This document shows, in pieces, positions 43,607-52,914 of a DNA stretch of 64,000 nt. A model generated the notes under the pieces. That model had not been told where the DNA came from, did not search any database, and was given only the letters and a program-made list of their open reading frames with translations. This DNA comes from Cryobacterium luteum (lineage in GTDB: Bacteria; Actinomycetota; Actinomycetes; Actinomycetales; Microbacteriaceae): assembly GCF_900110125.1 (NCBI RefSeq), contig NZ_FOCN01000007.1, positions 62,001 through 126,000 on the forward strand. Reading direction: 5' to 3'. A program made the translations under genes and the position numbers. Within the stretch, counting starts at the first letter, position 1, and every line of letters begins with the position of its first letter.

Positions 43607-44685
43607 TGCCGGTGGAGGCCGTGCGGCCACTCGAAGAAGTCGCGGCGGTCACCCAGCGGCTCGCGGTGTTGCTGTCGGCCGGTGTCTCTCCGGTGTCGGC
43701 CTGGGGGTATCTCATGCCGGTTCGGGAGAAGACGGCGGGTCCGGGGGCCGAGCCGATCACGCCCACGCGGAGGGGCGCCTCACCGCCGAGCCCAACTGAT
43801 TCGACGACCACGGGCATCCTGCGGGCTGCAGCCAGGGCGGCGTCCCGCGGCGATAGTGTGGCCGACGCGATCGCCGGCCAGGCGCGCCGCCAAGCGAGAG
43901 AGCGCCCGTCGTCCGGCGGCGGGCGGCGGGCGCCACGGTCGGCCCGCACCGGGCGAAGGGGCGAAGCGCCCGGGCAGACTGAGCGCGCGTGGCTCGGACT
44001 CGCCGCGGCGTGGCAGGTGGCGACCCAGACGGGCGCCCCGCTCGCCGGATGCCTGCGCGAGCTCGCCGCGTCGCTGCGCGACCTCGCTCAGGTGCAGCGC
44101 GACCTGGAGGTGGCTCTGGCTGCACCGCGAGCGACGGCCCGGCTGGTCATGGTGCTGCCGGTGATTGGCGTTCTGTTCGGCAGTCTGATGGGGTTCGACT
44201 CCCTGCACACCCTGTTTGCGACTGTGCCGGGGCTGGTCTGCCTCGGTGGTGGCGCACTGTTGATGCTCGCTGCTGCGAGTTGGAGCCGCGCGCTCGTGGG
44301 CCGGGCGGCTCCGACGGAGCTGACCCCCGGGCTGCGCCTCGAGCTCATGGCGATTGCCATGTCCGGCGGCGGGTCGGTGGACCGTTCGCGCGCGCTCGTG
44401 CATGCCGCAGCACGGCGCTACGGCATCACCTCCGCGAGCGATGTCGATCCGATTGAGCGGGTGCTCGCCCTGTCGATGCGCGCGGGGGTTCCCGCCGCGG
44501 AATTGCTGCGCAGCGAGGCCGAACAGCTGCGTCGTGATGCCCGCAGTGCTGGAGCGCGCCGGGCCGCGACGCTCTCGGTGACGCTGATGCTGCCACTCGG
44601 CCTGTGCGTGCTGCCCGCGTTCATGCTCGTTGGGGTGGTGCCGCTGCTGATCAGCGTGCTGTCCTCCACCCTCACGACGTTCTGA
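43606..44685 (+). CDS. Type II secretion F domain protein (TadB/TadC-like)
   Basis: Inner-membrane platform protein of the Tad system, 359 residues. An N-terminal soluble helical part (VAAVTQRLAVLLSAGVSPVSAW) and a Pro/Arg-rich insertion precede the T2SSF core, LGLAAAWQVATQTGAPLAGCLRELAASLRD. Helices follow (VMVLPVIGVLFGSLMG, LVCLGGGALLMLAAA) and a final pair ends in LPAFMLVGVVPLLISVL. Many Tad loci encode TadB and TadC separately; only this one gene is present here. Confidence 0.82.
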   Translation: MPVEAVRPLEEVAAVTQRLAVLLSAGVSPVSAWGYLMPVREKTAGPGAEPITPTRRGASPPSPTDSTTTGILRAAARAASRGDSVADAIAGQARRQARERPSSGGGRRAPRSARTGRRGEAPGQTERAWLGLAAAWQVATQTGAPLAGCLRELAASLRDLAQVQRDLEVALAAPRATARLVMVLPVIGVLFGSLMGFDSLHTLFATVPGLVCLGGGALLMLAAASWSRALVGRAAPTELTPGLRLELMAIAMSGGGSVDRSRALVHAAARRYGITSASDVDPIERVLALSMRAGVPAAELLRSEAEQLRRDARSAGARRAATLSVTLMLPLGLCVLPAFMLVGVVPLLISVLSSTLTTF

Positions 44686-44794
44686 AGTTTTCCACAGATG
44701 AGCAACTGCCGCGGCGCCGGCGAGCACACCGGAGCAGAGTGATCGTGCTCGTGCCGCCCAACCCGCGTCGATGGACGCCGAAGGAGACGAGTCT

Positions 44795-45028
44795 GTGTAT
44801 ACAAAGATGGCTGCACCCGCCGTGCCCGCTGTGCCCGCTGCATCCGCTGTCACCGGCCGCACTGCGCTGAGGCGTCTGGCCGACGAGGCCGGAGCCGCCA
44901 CCGCGGAATACGTTGTGGCCACGATGGCCGCGGTCGGATTTGCCGGGCTGCTTATTGTCATTCTGCGCAGCGATGAGGTGCGGGGAATGCTCACCGATCT
45001 GGTGCGTCGTGCTCTCAGCATCGGGTAG
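44795..45028 (+). CDS. DUF4244 protein (Flp pilin-like)
   Basis: Small predicted pilin-like protein, 77 residues. GTG at 44795 is chosen because AAGGAG lies at 44781-44786. A Pro/Ala leader and basic stretch (RTALRRLADEAG) precede A-ATAEY and the hydrophobic helix VVATMAAVGFAGLLIVIL. The G-A-A-T-A-E-Y arrangement resembles a class III prepilin cleavage site with Glu at +5. DUF4244 genes occupy this place in actinobacterial Tad clusters. Confidence 0.83.
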   Translation: MYTKMAAPAVPAVPAASAVTGRTALRRLADEAGAATAEYVVATMAAVGFAGLLIVILRSDEVRGMLTDLVRRALSIG

Positions 45029-45413
45029 CCGGGGTCCTCGAAGGCTTCGGGAACTGTGGGGCCATCCGGATATTGTCGGGCTTCGCGCTGCTCGGGGCAG
45101 CACGACGGCCGAATTCGCCACCGCCTTGCCGGCGATCGTGCTCGTTCTGGCCTGTTGTCTCGGCGCCGTTCAGGTGGTGGGCGTGCAGGTGCGGTTGACG
45201 GATGCGGCCGCCAGCGCAGCGCGCGCGCTCGCCCGAGGTGAGAGTGCGGGGCGGGCTTCCGGCCTCGTGCAGAGTGCGGTCACCGGGGCGAGACTGTCGT
45301 CGGATCGTCGCGGGGAGTTCGTCTGTGCCCGCGTCAGGGCGCAGGGGTTGCCGGGAATATTCGCGGTCCTAACCCTCGAAGCGCAATCCTGCGCCCTGGC
45401 CGGCGGCTTATGA
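45009..45413 (+). CDS. TadE-like minor pseudopilin
   Basis: About 134 residues. The start is uncertain: GTG at 45009 overlaps the previous gene by 20 bp and has no clear ribosome-binding site. The core is RGSTTAEFATALPAIVLVLACCLGAVQVVGVQVRLTDAA, a prepilin-type hydrophobic helix with Glu near its start, followed by an outer domain with two Cys (EFVCARV and AQSCALAG) that may form a disulphide. Overlaps the next gene by 4 bp (ATGA). Confidence 0.8.
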   Translation: MLSASGSRGPRRLRELWGHPDIVGLRAARGSTTAEFATALPAIVLVLACCLGAVQVVGVQVRLTDAAASAARALARGESAGRASGLVQSAVTGARLSSDRRGEFVCARVRAQGLPGIFAVLTLEAQSCALAGGL

Positions 45414-45802
45414 GTGAGAAAGACCACCGCTCGACGGCCGGTACGGCCGAGGTCCCGCCTGCCGAGCGCGGAGCGGGCTCGATCCTCGCCCTCGCGGTGC
45501 TCGCGGGCACCGTGCTGCTGACCACCCTGGTCGTGTCGATCCTCGGGCTGCTGGCCGTCGGTCGATCCGTCGCGAGCGCGGCCGACGCGGCCGCTCTGGC
45601 TGCCGCCGACACCGCTTCCGGTGCGATCGCGGGCTACCCCTGCGCGGCAGCGGATGCCGCGGCCGCCCTGAACGAGACGGCCGTCACGCGCTGTGCGGTG
45701 ACGGGGCTGATCGCATCCGTTTCGGTGCGGCGTCGGGTGAACGGCATCGACATCACCGCGAGCGCCAGGGCCGGGCCGCCGCCGGACGTACCAGCTGAAT
45801 GA
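45410..45802 (+). CDS. Rv3654c-like TadE-type secreted protein (helicase/secretion neighbourhood)
   Basis: 130-residue protein with a hydrophilic N-terminus, ERGAGSILALAVLAGTVLLTTLVVSILGLLAVGR helix (about 19-52) and an Ala-rich outer part ADAAALAAADTA with two Cys. This is the layout of the TadE-like proteins that close actinobacterial Tad clusters (Rv3654c type). It starts at an ATG overlapping the previous stop. The surface role is probably as a minor pilin or assembly factor. Confidence 0.8.
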   Translation: MSEKDHRSTAGTAEVPPAERGAGSILALAVLAGTVLLTTLVVSILGLLAVGRSVASAADAAALAAADTASGAIAGYPCAAADAAAALNETAVTRCAVTGLIASVSVRRRVNGIDITASARAGPPPDVPAE

Positions 45803-45868
45803 AGCAGTCCGGATGAGCGCGCTGATGAACCGACCGGCTGAAGCAATCGGATGGACTAGTGGGGCGAA

Positions 45869-46105
45869 CTAGGAGAGGAGAACCTCGAGGTAGCGGTACT
45901 CGACCGCGGTCGGGCGGCCGGGCGAGTCGGAACCCTCAAACTCGAGGCCAGCGCCGCGCGCGTACAGGTAGCGCTTGCCGGAGTCGGCCGGAATCTCGAT
46001 GCGGGGTTGCGGATCGCCCGAGTCGAGGAAGGTTGTCGTGATTGTCTTGCCCTGAAGGGGCCCATCCGTCAACTTCGCGGTGTATGTGGCCGTCGTTGTA
46101 CCCAT
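45869..46105 (-). CDS. Small conserved-looking hypothetical protein
   Basis: 78-residue protein with no membrane segment, on the minus strand between the Tad cluster and topA. It starts MGTTTATYTAKLTDG at an ATG at 46105 and looks like a small beta-rich protein (KTITTTFLDSG, PRIEIPADSGKRYLYAR, EYRYLEVLLS). I do not recognise a family. The codon choice and lack of stops support it as a real gene. Confidence 0.6.
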   Translation of the reverse strand: MGTTTATYTAKLTDGPLQGKTITTTFLDSGDPQPRIEIPADSGKRYLYARGAGLEFEGSDSPGRPTAVEYRYLEVLLS

Positions 46106-46311
46106 GGGTCTATTCTGCACTTGGGCGGGCAAACAGCAAGGGCTTGGGATTGTTGTCGTGCATGCTCTGAGCGAACTGGGCGATGGCTGGGAGCGCCGTG
46201 TGCGCCGCCGGGACGCGCCGAGGAGAACCTGTCGATAGGCGCGCATTCCATTCCGGTGTGTATGGTGTGCCTTGGCCCATCATGTGGCCACTACGTATAA
46301 AGAGGAGTCTG

Positions 46312-49300
46312 GTGCCAGGCACTAAGAAGCTGGTCATTGTTGAATCACCGACCAAGATGAAGTCGATTGCCGCGTATCTCGGCGACGGCTATGAAGTTTT
46401 GTCTTCGGTCGGTCACATTCGCGATCTGATCGAGCCGAAAAACCTGCCGCCCGAGCTCAAGAAGGGTGCGCTCGGCCGGTTCTCGGTCGATGTCGACAAC
46501 GGTTTTGAGCCGTACTACGTGGTGAGCGACGCCAAGAAGAAGACTGTCAGCGAACTCAAGCGGGCCCTGAAGAATGCGAACGAACTCCTGCTCGCAACTG
46601 ATGAGGACCGCGAGGGCGAGGCCATTGCCTGGCACCTGCTGCAGGTCTTGCAGCCCAAGGTTCCGGTCAAGCGCATGGTGTTCCACGAGATCACCAAAGA
46701 CGCCATCCTCGCCGCCAAGGACAACACGCGAGAGCTCGACACCGCTCTCGTCGACGCGCAGGAGACCCGGCGTATCCTCGACCGCATCTACGGCTATGAA
46801 ATCTCTCCGGTCTTGTGGCGCAAGGTCGGCCCGGGCCTGTCCGCTGGCCGCGTGCAGAGCGCTGCGACCCGCCTGGTTGTCGACCGGGAGAAGGAGCGCC
46901 TCGCGTTCGTCTCCGCCGGCTATTGGGATCTGCTGGCGCGACTGGCGGCATCCGCTGCAGAAACCGACCAGGCGTTCGACGCGAAACTCGTGCGCCTGAA
47001 CGGTGAGCGCATCGCCACCGGTGGCGACTTCGACGATTCCGGTGCGCTCAAGCCGACCGTGAAGGCCGTCACCCTCGACGCCGCCGCCGCGCACGCCCTG
47101 ACGACCGCGCTGCAGAGCCCCGGCGTGAAGCTCAAGGTCACCAAAGTCACCTCCAAGCCGTACCGTCGCAGCCCTGCCGCACCCTTCACCACGTCGACCC
47201 TGCAGCAGGAAGCGGCGCGCAAGCTGCGCTTCACCGCCCGCCAGACCATGAGCGTGGCCCAGTCGCTTTACGAAAACGGCTACATCACCTATATGCGTAC
47301 CGACTCGCCGTCGCTCGGGCAGCAGGCCCTGACCGCTGCCCGCACGCAGGCAGCAGCGCTGTACGGCGCCGAGACGGTTCCGGATGCCCCGCGCGCCTAC
47401 AAGGGCAAGAGCAAGAATGCGCAGGAAGCTCACGAGGCCATCCGCCCGTCCGGCGACACCTTCCGCACCCCGGCTTCGCTCGCGTCGAGCCTGCGCGGCA
47501 ATGATTTCAAGCTCTACGACCTGATCTGGAAGCGCACCGTCGCCTCACAGATGAAGGACGCCACCGGTTCGACCGCCTCCGTGACCATCGCGGCCGGTCC
47601 GACCGGCACGTCCGAGCACGCGTCGGCGTCGGGCGCGCTCGCCGAATTCTCGGCCAGTGGAACGGTCATCACCTTTCGCGGTTTCATGCTCGCCTACGAA
47701 GAGTCCAAGGATGAGGAGCGCAACGCGTCAACGGACGCGACCGAGTCGAAGCTGCCGCCGCTCGAGGAGGGGCAGAGCCTGGCTCTGCTGGACCTCGAAG
47801 CCAAGGGCCACGAGACCACTCCGGCGGCCCGCTACACCGAGGCCAGCCTGGTCAAGAAGCTCGAAGAGCTCGGCATCGGCCGCCCCTCAACCTTCGCATC
47901 GATCATCTCCACCATCACCGAGCGCGGCTACGTCACGCCGCGCGGTCAGTCGCTCGTGCCCAACTGGATCGCCTTCTCGGTCGTGCGCCTGCTCGAAGAG
48001 TTCTTCGGCGACCTGGTTGAATACGACTTCACCGCCGAGATGGAGGACGACCTCGACCGCATCGCCGGCGGTGAAGCCAACCGTCTGGACTGGCTCAACA
48101 GCTTCTACTTCGGCAGCGACAAGCACCGCGGGCTGCGCCAGGTCATCGACAACCTCGGCGAGATCGACCCGCGCGTCATCAATTCGGTCGCGATCAGCGA
48201 CGACATCACACTGCGCATCGGCAAGTATGGCCCCTACCTCGAGGTCAACGACCCCGACGCGGCAGCGGATGCCCCGCCCCGCCGCGTGAACATTCCGCCG
48301 GAACTCGCGCCCGATGAACTGACCGCGGCCAAGGCCAGGGAACTCATCGATGCCCCGGTCGTCACCGACCGCGTGATCGGCGTCAACCCGGAGAACGGCA
48401 AGGAGATCGTGGCGAAAGACGGTCGGTTTGGGCCGTACGTCACCGAGCTCGCCTCGGCCCCGACTGAACCCGTCATTCCGGTCGTGGCGTCCGCCGCGGT
48501 AGAAACGATCGACCCCGCGACCGGCGAGGTCACCAGTTCTCCCGCAGCGTTGGCCAAGCCGAAGCGCAAGCCGGCCGTGAAGAAGGTGGCCGCTGCGGAC
48601 AAGCCGCGCACAGCATCCATTTTCAAGTCAATGGACCTGGCCACCGTGGACCTCGAAACGGCGCTGCGCCTGCTCGCCCTGCCGCGCGTCGTCGGCCTCG
48701 ACCCGGAGACCGGCACCGAGATTCTGGCCCAGAACGGTAAATTCGGCCCGTACCTGAAGAAGGGCATCGACACCCGGTCGCTCACGAGCGAAGACCAGAT
48801 CTTCGACATCGACCTGCCGGGTGCGATCGAGTTGTACGCGCAGCCGAAGTACGGCGCCCGTCGGGCGTCGAGTGCCCTCAAGGAATTCGAGGCACCCGAC
48901 CCCGAAAGCGGCAAGGCGATCAAGATCAAGGACGGCCGATTCGGTGCCTATGTGACCGACGGGGTCACCAACGCGACGATTCCCAAGTCGGAGGACATCG
49001 AGGAGATCGACTTCGATCGGGCCGTGCAGTTGCTCGCGGACAAGCGGGCCAAGGGCCCGGCTGCGCCCCGTAAGAAGGCGCCGGCCAAGAAGGCGGCCGT
49101 TAAGAAGCCCGCCGTCAAAAAGGCTCCGACCGCCGCTGCGAAAGCGGCCACCGCAAAAAAAGCGGCCGCGACCCGGGCCGCGAACGCGGCAGCCAAGGCA
49201 GCGTTGGCCGGCACGCCCCTGCCGGTGAAGAAGGCAGCGGTCAAGAAGGCGGCCGTGAAGAAGCCCGCCGTCAGGAAGCCCGCAGCGAAGAAGACGGCCA

Positions 49301-49344
49301 GCTCGGCGGCTGACTCCGCCGCCACGACGACGATCGCGCCGTGA
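46312..49344 (+). CDS. topA: DNA topoisomerase I
   Basis: Type IA topoisomerase that relaxes negative supercoils; 1010 residues from GTG at 46312 after AGAGGAG. The Toprim domain shows IVESPTKMKSIAAYLG and TDEDREGEAIAWHLL. The catalytic Tyr lies in GYITYMRTDS, and the central domains contain RVQSAATRLVV. C-terminal repeats (GPYLEV, GRFGPYV, GKFGPYLKKG, GRFGAYVTDG) replace the zinc fingers of E. coli TopA, and a Lys/Ala-rich tail of about 90 residues follows. This architecture is usual in actinobacteria. Confidence 0.97.
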   Translation: MPGTKKLVIVESPTKMKSIAAYLGDGYEVLSSVGHIRDLIEPKNLPPELKKGALGRFSVDVDNGFEPYYVVSDAKKKTVSELKRALKNANELLLATDEDREGEAIAWHLLQVLQPKVPVKRMVFHEITKDAILAAKDNTRELDTALVDAQETRRILDRIYGYEISPVLWRKVGPGLSAGRVQSAATRLVVDREKERLAFVSAGYWDLLARLAASAAETDQAFDAKLVRLNGERIATGGDFDDSGALKPTVKAVTLDAAAAHALTTALQSPGVKLKVTKVTSKPYRRSPAAPFTTSTLQQEAARKLRFTARQTMSVAQSLYENGYITYMRTDSPSLGQQALTAARTQAAALYGAETVPDAPRAYKGKSKNAQEAHEAIRPSGDTFRTPASLASSLRGNDFKLYDLIWKRTVASQMKDATGSTASVTIAAGPTGTSEHASASGALAEFSASGTVITFRGFMLAYEESKDEERNASTDATESKLPPLEEGQSLALLDLEAKGHETTPAARYTEASLVKKLEELGIGRPSTFASIISTITERGYVTPRGQSLVPNWIAFSVVRLLEEFFGDLVEYDFTAEMEDDLDRIAGGEANRLDWLNSFYFGSDKHRGLRQVIDNLGEIDPRVINSVAISDDITLRIGKYGPYLEVNDPDAAADAPPRRVNIPPELAPDELTAAKARELIDAPVVTDRVIGVNPENGKEIVAKDGRFGPYVTELASAPTEPVIPVVASAAVETIDPATGEVTSSPAALAKPKRKPAVKKVAAADKPRTASIFKSMDLATVDLETALRLLALPRVVGLDPETGTEILAQNGKFGPYLKKGIDTRSLTSEDQIFDIDLPGAIELYAQPKYGARRASSALKEFEAPDPESGKAIKIKDGRFGAYVTDGVTNATIPKSEDIEEIDFDRAVQLLADKRAKGPAAPRKKAPAKKAAVKKPAVKKAPTAAAKAATAKKAAATRAANAAAKAALAGTPLPVKKAAVKKAAVKKPAVRKPAAKKTASSAADSAATTTIAP

Positions 49345-49958
49345 CCGGTCTGTTCATCACCCTCGAGGGCGGGGACGGGTCGGGTAAGACCACCCAGGCG
49401 CAGCTGCTCACCGAATGGCTCGAAGAGCGGGGGCGCACGGTTGTGCGCACCCGCGAGCCCGGCGGAACGGATGTCGGCGTCGAGATTCGGCAGATCGTGC
49501 TGCACCATCGTGGTGAGGTCGACCCGCGCGCCGAGGCGCTGCTCTATGCCGCGGACCGGGCTCAACACGTTGGCACCAAGCTGCGGCCCGCGCTCGCCCG
49601 CGGCGACGTGATCGTGCAGGATCGCTACCTGGATTCCTCGGTCGCGTACCAGGGTGCCGGGCGCGTGCTCGGCGCCACCGAGGTGCGCGACCTGTCCCTC
49701 TGGGCCGCCGAGGGGCTGCTGCCCGACCTGACCGTGCTGCTCGACCTCGACTCGCAGGCCGCCCGGGCCCGGCTGGATGCCGACGATAAGGTCTTCGACC
49801 GGCTCGAGGCGGAAAAAGACGACTTTCATTCCCGCGTGCGGGCGGCGTTCCTCGACTTGGCCGACGCCGAGCCCGACCGGTTCCTGGTAGTGGATGCTGC
49901 CGCTCCCATCGCCGAGATCGCCGCCACCATCCGCGCCCGGGTGGTCCCCCTCCTCTAA
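49341..49958 (+). CDS. tmk: Thymidylate kinase
   Basis: Phosphorylates dTMP to dTDP with ATP. 205 residues, typical length. The P-loop is EGGDGSGKTTQ, followed by REPGGT, the DRY-type motif QDRYLDSSVAYQG and the lid region DRLEAEKDDFH. GTG start overlaps the topA stop (GTGA), so it is translationally coupled. Confidence 0.95.
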   Translation: MTGLFITLEGGDGSGKTTQAQLLTEWLEERGRTVVRTREPGGTDVGVEIRQIVLHHRGEVDPRAEALLYAADRAQHVGTKLRPALARGDVIVQDRYLDSSVAYQGAGRVLGATEVRDLSLWAAEGLLPDLTVLLDLDSQAARARLDADDKVFDRLEAEKDDFHSRVRAAFLDLADAEPDRFLVVDAAAPIAEIAATIRARVVPLL

Positions 49959-49960
49959 CC

Positions 49961-49984
49961 TTCCGGGCCCGGTTGGGAGAAGGC
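49961..49984. repeat. GGGCCC-rich repeat (family B, copy 3)
   Basis: TTCCGGGCCCGGTTGGGAGA follows the tmk stop by 2 bp. The TTCCGGGCCC part matches 4228-4237, and GGGCCCGGTTG is shared with the reverse strand of the copy near 1060. Confidence 0.35.
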
Positions 49985-50029
49985 GCACCGAGGACACGGC
50001 CTGTCGGCGGGGCGGGTTACCCTTGACTC

Positions 50030-51229
50030 ATGGCAGTGTGGGACAACCTAACGGGACAGGCCGACGCAATCGCCATCTTCCGGGCGGCCGCCGAGCGGGT
50101 ACCTTCCTCAGCAACGCATGGGGCAGCGGACGCCGGTGGCACCGTCACCACCGCCGAGTCCACCTCCATGACGCACGCCTGGCTCATCACCGGCCCGCCC
50201 GGCTCCGGCCGCTCGAATCTCGCCTTCGCGTTTGCGGCGGCGCTGCTCAGCCCGGGCACGCCCGCCGAAGACCTCGCGGCCGCCCGCCAGGTCGACGCGC
50301 GAACCCACCCCGACCTCAGCGTGCTCACCACCGAGGGCGTCATCATCAAGATGGAATCGGTCAAGGAGGCCGTCGCCCGCTCGCAATACTCGCCCTCGGT
50401 CGGTCGCTATCGCGTCGTCGTCGTCGAAGACGCCGACCGCATGGTCGAACGCACCTCGAACGTGCTGCTGAAAGCCCTTGAAGAGCCGCCCGAACGCACC
50501 GTGTGGATTCTCTGCGCACCGAGCGAAGCCGACCTGCTCCCCACCATCCGCTCCCGGGTGCGCACCGTACGCCTGCGCGTACCGAGCGTGGCCGATGTTG
50601 CCGACCTGCTCGTGCGGCGCAATGGCGTCGACCCGGTCATCGCCGAACTCAGCGCCCGCCTCGCCCAGAGCCACATCGGCATGGCCCGGCGTCTGGCGAC
50701 CAACGCCGACGCGCGGGCGCGACGCGAGGAGACGCTGCGCACCGCGCTGGGCATCCGCTCGGTGTCGGCGGCCGTCAACGCGGCGGCGCGGCTGCTCGCA
50801 ATCGCCGGTGACGACGCCAAGGCGATCACGCTCGAGCTGGATGCCGCCGAGCGCGATGGCATGTTGCGCTCGCTCGGGGTCGAGGCCGGCCAATCCGTTC
50901 CTCCGGGGCTGCGCAGCCAGATCAAGGCGCTCGAAGACGACCAGAAACGTCGAGCGGTGCGCAGCCTCCGCGACGGCATTGACCGTATCCTGGTTGACCT
51001 GGCTTCGCTCTATCGCGATGTCATGATGGTGCAGCTGGGCCGCGACCAGGCCGTGATCAACCTCGAACTGCTCGCCGAACTGCGCACCGCGAGCACGGCC
51101 AGCGCCCCCGCAGCGACGGTCGCCACGATGGATGCCATCGCGGTGGCCCGCCAGCGCATCCAGGGCAACGTTGCTCCGGCCCTCGCCCTCGAGGCGATGC
51201 TCGTCTCGGCGATCCGCCGCCCGAAGTGA
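50030..51229 (+). CDS. holB: DNA polymerase III subunit delta'
   Basis: Clamp-loader subunit of 399 residues. The AAA+ core has a modified P-loop GPPGSGRSN, THPDLSVL, VVVVEDADRMVERTSNVLLKALEEPPERTVWIL and the sensor region TIRSRVRTVRLR, all characteristic of delta'. The usual Cys-rich zinc module between the P-loop and THPD is absent; that segment (PAEDLAAARQVDART) has no cysteine. It sits 71 bp after tmk, the order seen in many bacteria. Confidence 0.93.
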   Translation: MAVWDNLTGQADAIAIFRAAAERVPSSATHGAADAGGTVTTAESTSMTHAWLITGPPGSGRSNLAFAFAAALLSPGTPAEDLAAARQVDARTHPDLSVLTTEGVIIKMESVKEAVARSQYSPSVGRYRVVVVEDADRMVERTSNVLLKALEEPPERTVWILCAPSEADLLPTIRSRVRTVRLRVPSVADVADLLVRRNGVDPVIAELSARLAQSHIGMARRLATNADARARREETLRTALGIRSVSAAVNAAARLLAIAGDDAKAITLELDAAERDGMLRSLGVEAGQSVPPGLRSQIKALEDDQKRRAVRSLRDGIDRILVDLASLYRDVMMVQLGRDQAVINLELLAELRTASTASAPAATVATMDAIAVARQRIQGNVAPALALEAMLVSAIRRPK

Positions 51230-51304
51230 CAACAAACGCAGAGACTCCCAGCCACCGTCGGTAGCCTGAACCGCAGCATCCGCTCGCCATGAAAGAGGAA
51301 CCCG

Positions 51305-52837
51305 TTGAACCGCAAGACCCGCGCTACCAGTGCCACGGCCGCAGCCCTGGCACTCACTCTCGCTCTCAGCGGATGCGCCTCCCTCTTTTCGCAGGACGCC
51401 GGCCCCGCCCAGTCCACCCCCACCAACGAACAGGTACGCAACGAGCTCGCCCCGTTCTACAGCCAGGTGCTGCAGTGGGAAGACTGCGGCGACGGCCTGC
51501 AGTGCACCGACGCCACCGCCCCGCTGGACTACTCCGACCCGGCTTCCGGTGACGTGTCACTCGCCCTGGTTCGCCACGTCGCCACCGGTGACCGGATCGG
51601 ATCGTTGCTGGTGAATCCGGGCGGACCGGGCGGTTCCGGTTACGATTTCATCAAGGATTCCCTCGACTACGCCACCGATGCCACCCTGCAGGCAAGCTTC
51701 GACGTCGTCGGGTTCGACCCCCGTGGTGTGGGCCGCTCCACGGCGGTCTCCTGCTACGACTCGGCCGACATGGACGAATACCTCTACGGACTGACGACCG
51801 CAGAACGCGGAACGGATGCCTGGATCGCCGAACTGGCGGCGTCCTCCGAGGCGTTCGCGGCGGCCTGCGCTGAGCAGACCGGGCCGCTGCTCGGTACGGT
51901 CGACACCCAGAGCGCCGCCCGCGACCTAGACCTGCTGCGCGCGGTGCTCGGCGACACCCACCTAAATTATCTCGGTTTCTCCTACGGCACCTACCTCGGA
52001 GCGACCTACGCCGAGCTCTTTCCCGAGAAGGTCGGCCGCCTCGTGCTCGATGGCGCCGTCGACCCCTCGACCAGTAATTTCGAGGTGACCAAGACGCAGG
52101 CGGTGGGCTTCGAGAATGCGCTTCGCGCCTACCTCGCCGACTGCCTGGCCGGGCAGGACTGCCCGTTCCGCGGCAGCGTTGACAGCGCGATGACCACGAT
52201 CGGCGCACTGCTGGAATCGGTGGACGTGAGCCCCATCACGGCCGCTGACGGCCGTCAGCTGGGTGCCAACGCACTGCTCACCGCGATCATCTACCCGCTC
52301 TATCAGGCGACCGCGTGGCCGCAACTGAGCACCATGTTCGACACCGTGCTGCGCGGCAGCGCCGACGCAGCGTTCCAGTTCGCCGACGCCTACAACGGTC
52401 GCGATGACAGCGGTAACTACACCGACAACTCGACCGAATCGTTCATGGCCATCAACTGCATCGACTACGCCTACAACGCCGACCCGACCGTGATGCGCGC
52501 GCAGGCCGCCGAGCTCGATGCCGCGGCCCCGGTGATCGGCCGGTTCATGAGCTTCGGTGACATCGGCTGCGCCGACTGGCCGTACAAATTCACCGGAGAC
52601 CGCGCCGAGATCCACGCGGCCGGTGCTGCACCCATTCTCGTCGTCGGCACCACCAACGACCCGGCTACCCCGTACGTCTGGGCGCAGCAGCTGGCCGAAC
52701 AGCTCGAGCGCGGCAGCCTCGTGACCTACACCGGTGAGGGCCACACCGCGTACAACAAGTCGAACTCCTGCGTGAACGACGCGGTTGATTCCTATCTCGT
52801 CGATGGAATCGTGCCGGCGGCCGACCCCCAGTGTTAG
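51305..52837 (+). CDS. Secreted alpha/beta hydrolase lipoprotein (tripeptidyl aminopeptidase-like)
   Basis: 510-residue lipoprotein. TTG at 51305 follows GAAAGAGGAA; the signal peptide ends in lipobox LSGC (about residue 24). The core is that of actinobacterial SlpD/E tripeptidyl-aminopeptidases: NPGGPGGSGYDF, FDPRGVGRS, the nucleophile in GFSYGTYLG, VLDGAVDP, and a C-terminal TNDPATPYVWAQ...GEGHTAY with Asp and His. Expected to trim N-terminal peptides outside the cell. The stop codon lies in the first copy of a 16-bp tandem repeat. Confidence 0.9.
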   Translation: MNRKTRATSATAAALALTLALSGCASLFSQDAGPAQSTPTNEQVRNELAPFYSQVLQWEDCGDGLQCTDATAPLDYSDPASGDVSLALVRHVATGDRIGSLLVNPGGPGGSGYDFIKDSLDYATDATLQASFDVVGFDPRGVGRSTAVSCYDSADMDEYLYGLTTAERGTDAWIAELAASSEAFAAACAEQTGPLLGTVDTQSAARDLDLLRAVLGDTHLNYLGFSYGTYLGATYAELFPEKVGRLVLDGAVDPSTSNFEVTKTQAVGFENALRAYLADCLAGQDCPFRGSVDSAMTTIGALLESVDVSPITAADGRQLGANALLTAIIYPLYQATAWPQLSTMFDTVLRGSADAAFQFADAYNGRDDSGNYTDNSTESFMAINCIDYAYNADPTVMRAQAAELDAAAPVIGRFMSFGDIGCADWPYKFTGDRAEIHAAGAAPILVVGTTNDPATPYVWAQQLAEQLERGSLVTYTGEGHTAYNKSNSCVNDAVDSYLVDGIVPAADPQC

Positions 52838-52889
52838 TCGAACCCAGTGTTAGTCGACAGCAGTGCTAGTAGAGCAGCAGTGCCAGCAG
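52829..52889 (+). repeat. Degenerate ~16-bp tandem repeat at the hydrolase stop codon
   Basis: Four units start CAGTGTTAGTCGA, CAGTGTTAGTCGA, CAGTGCTAGTAGA and CAGTGCCAGCAG, with spacing 16, 16 and 17 bp. The first unit contains the TAG stop. They lie just ahead of the TetR gene. Confidence 0.75.
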
Positions 52890-52914
52890 TTTGCACGCTG
52901 TGAAATAATTGGGC

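Noticed and set aside
46272-46301. TTGGCC-18-TATAAA promoter for topA
   Set aside because: The predicted start would fall in or after the ribosome-binding site, so the match is probably accidental.
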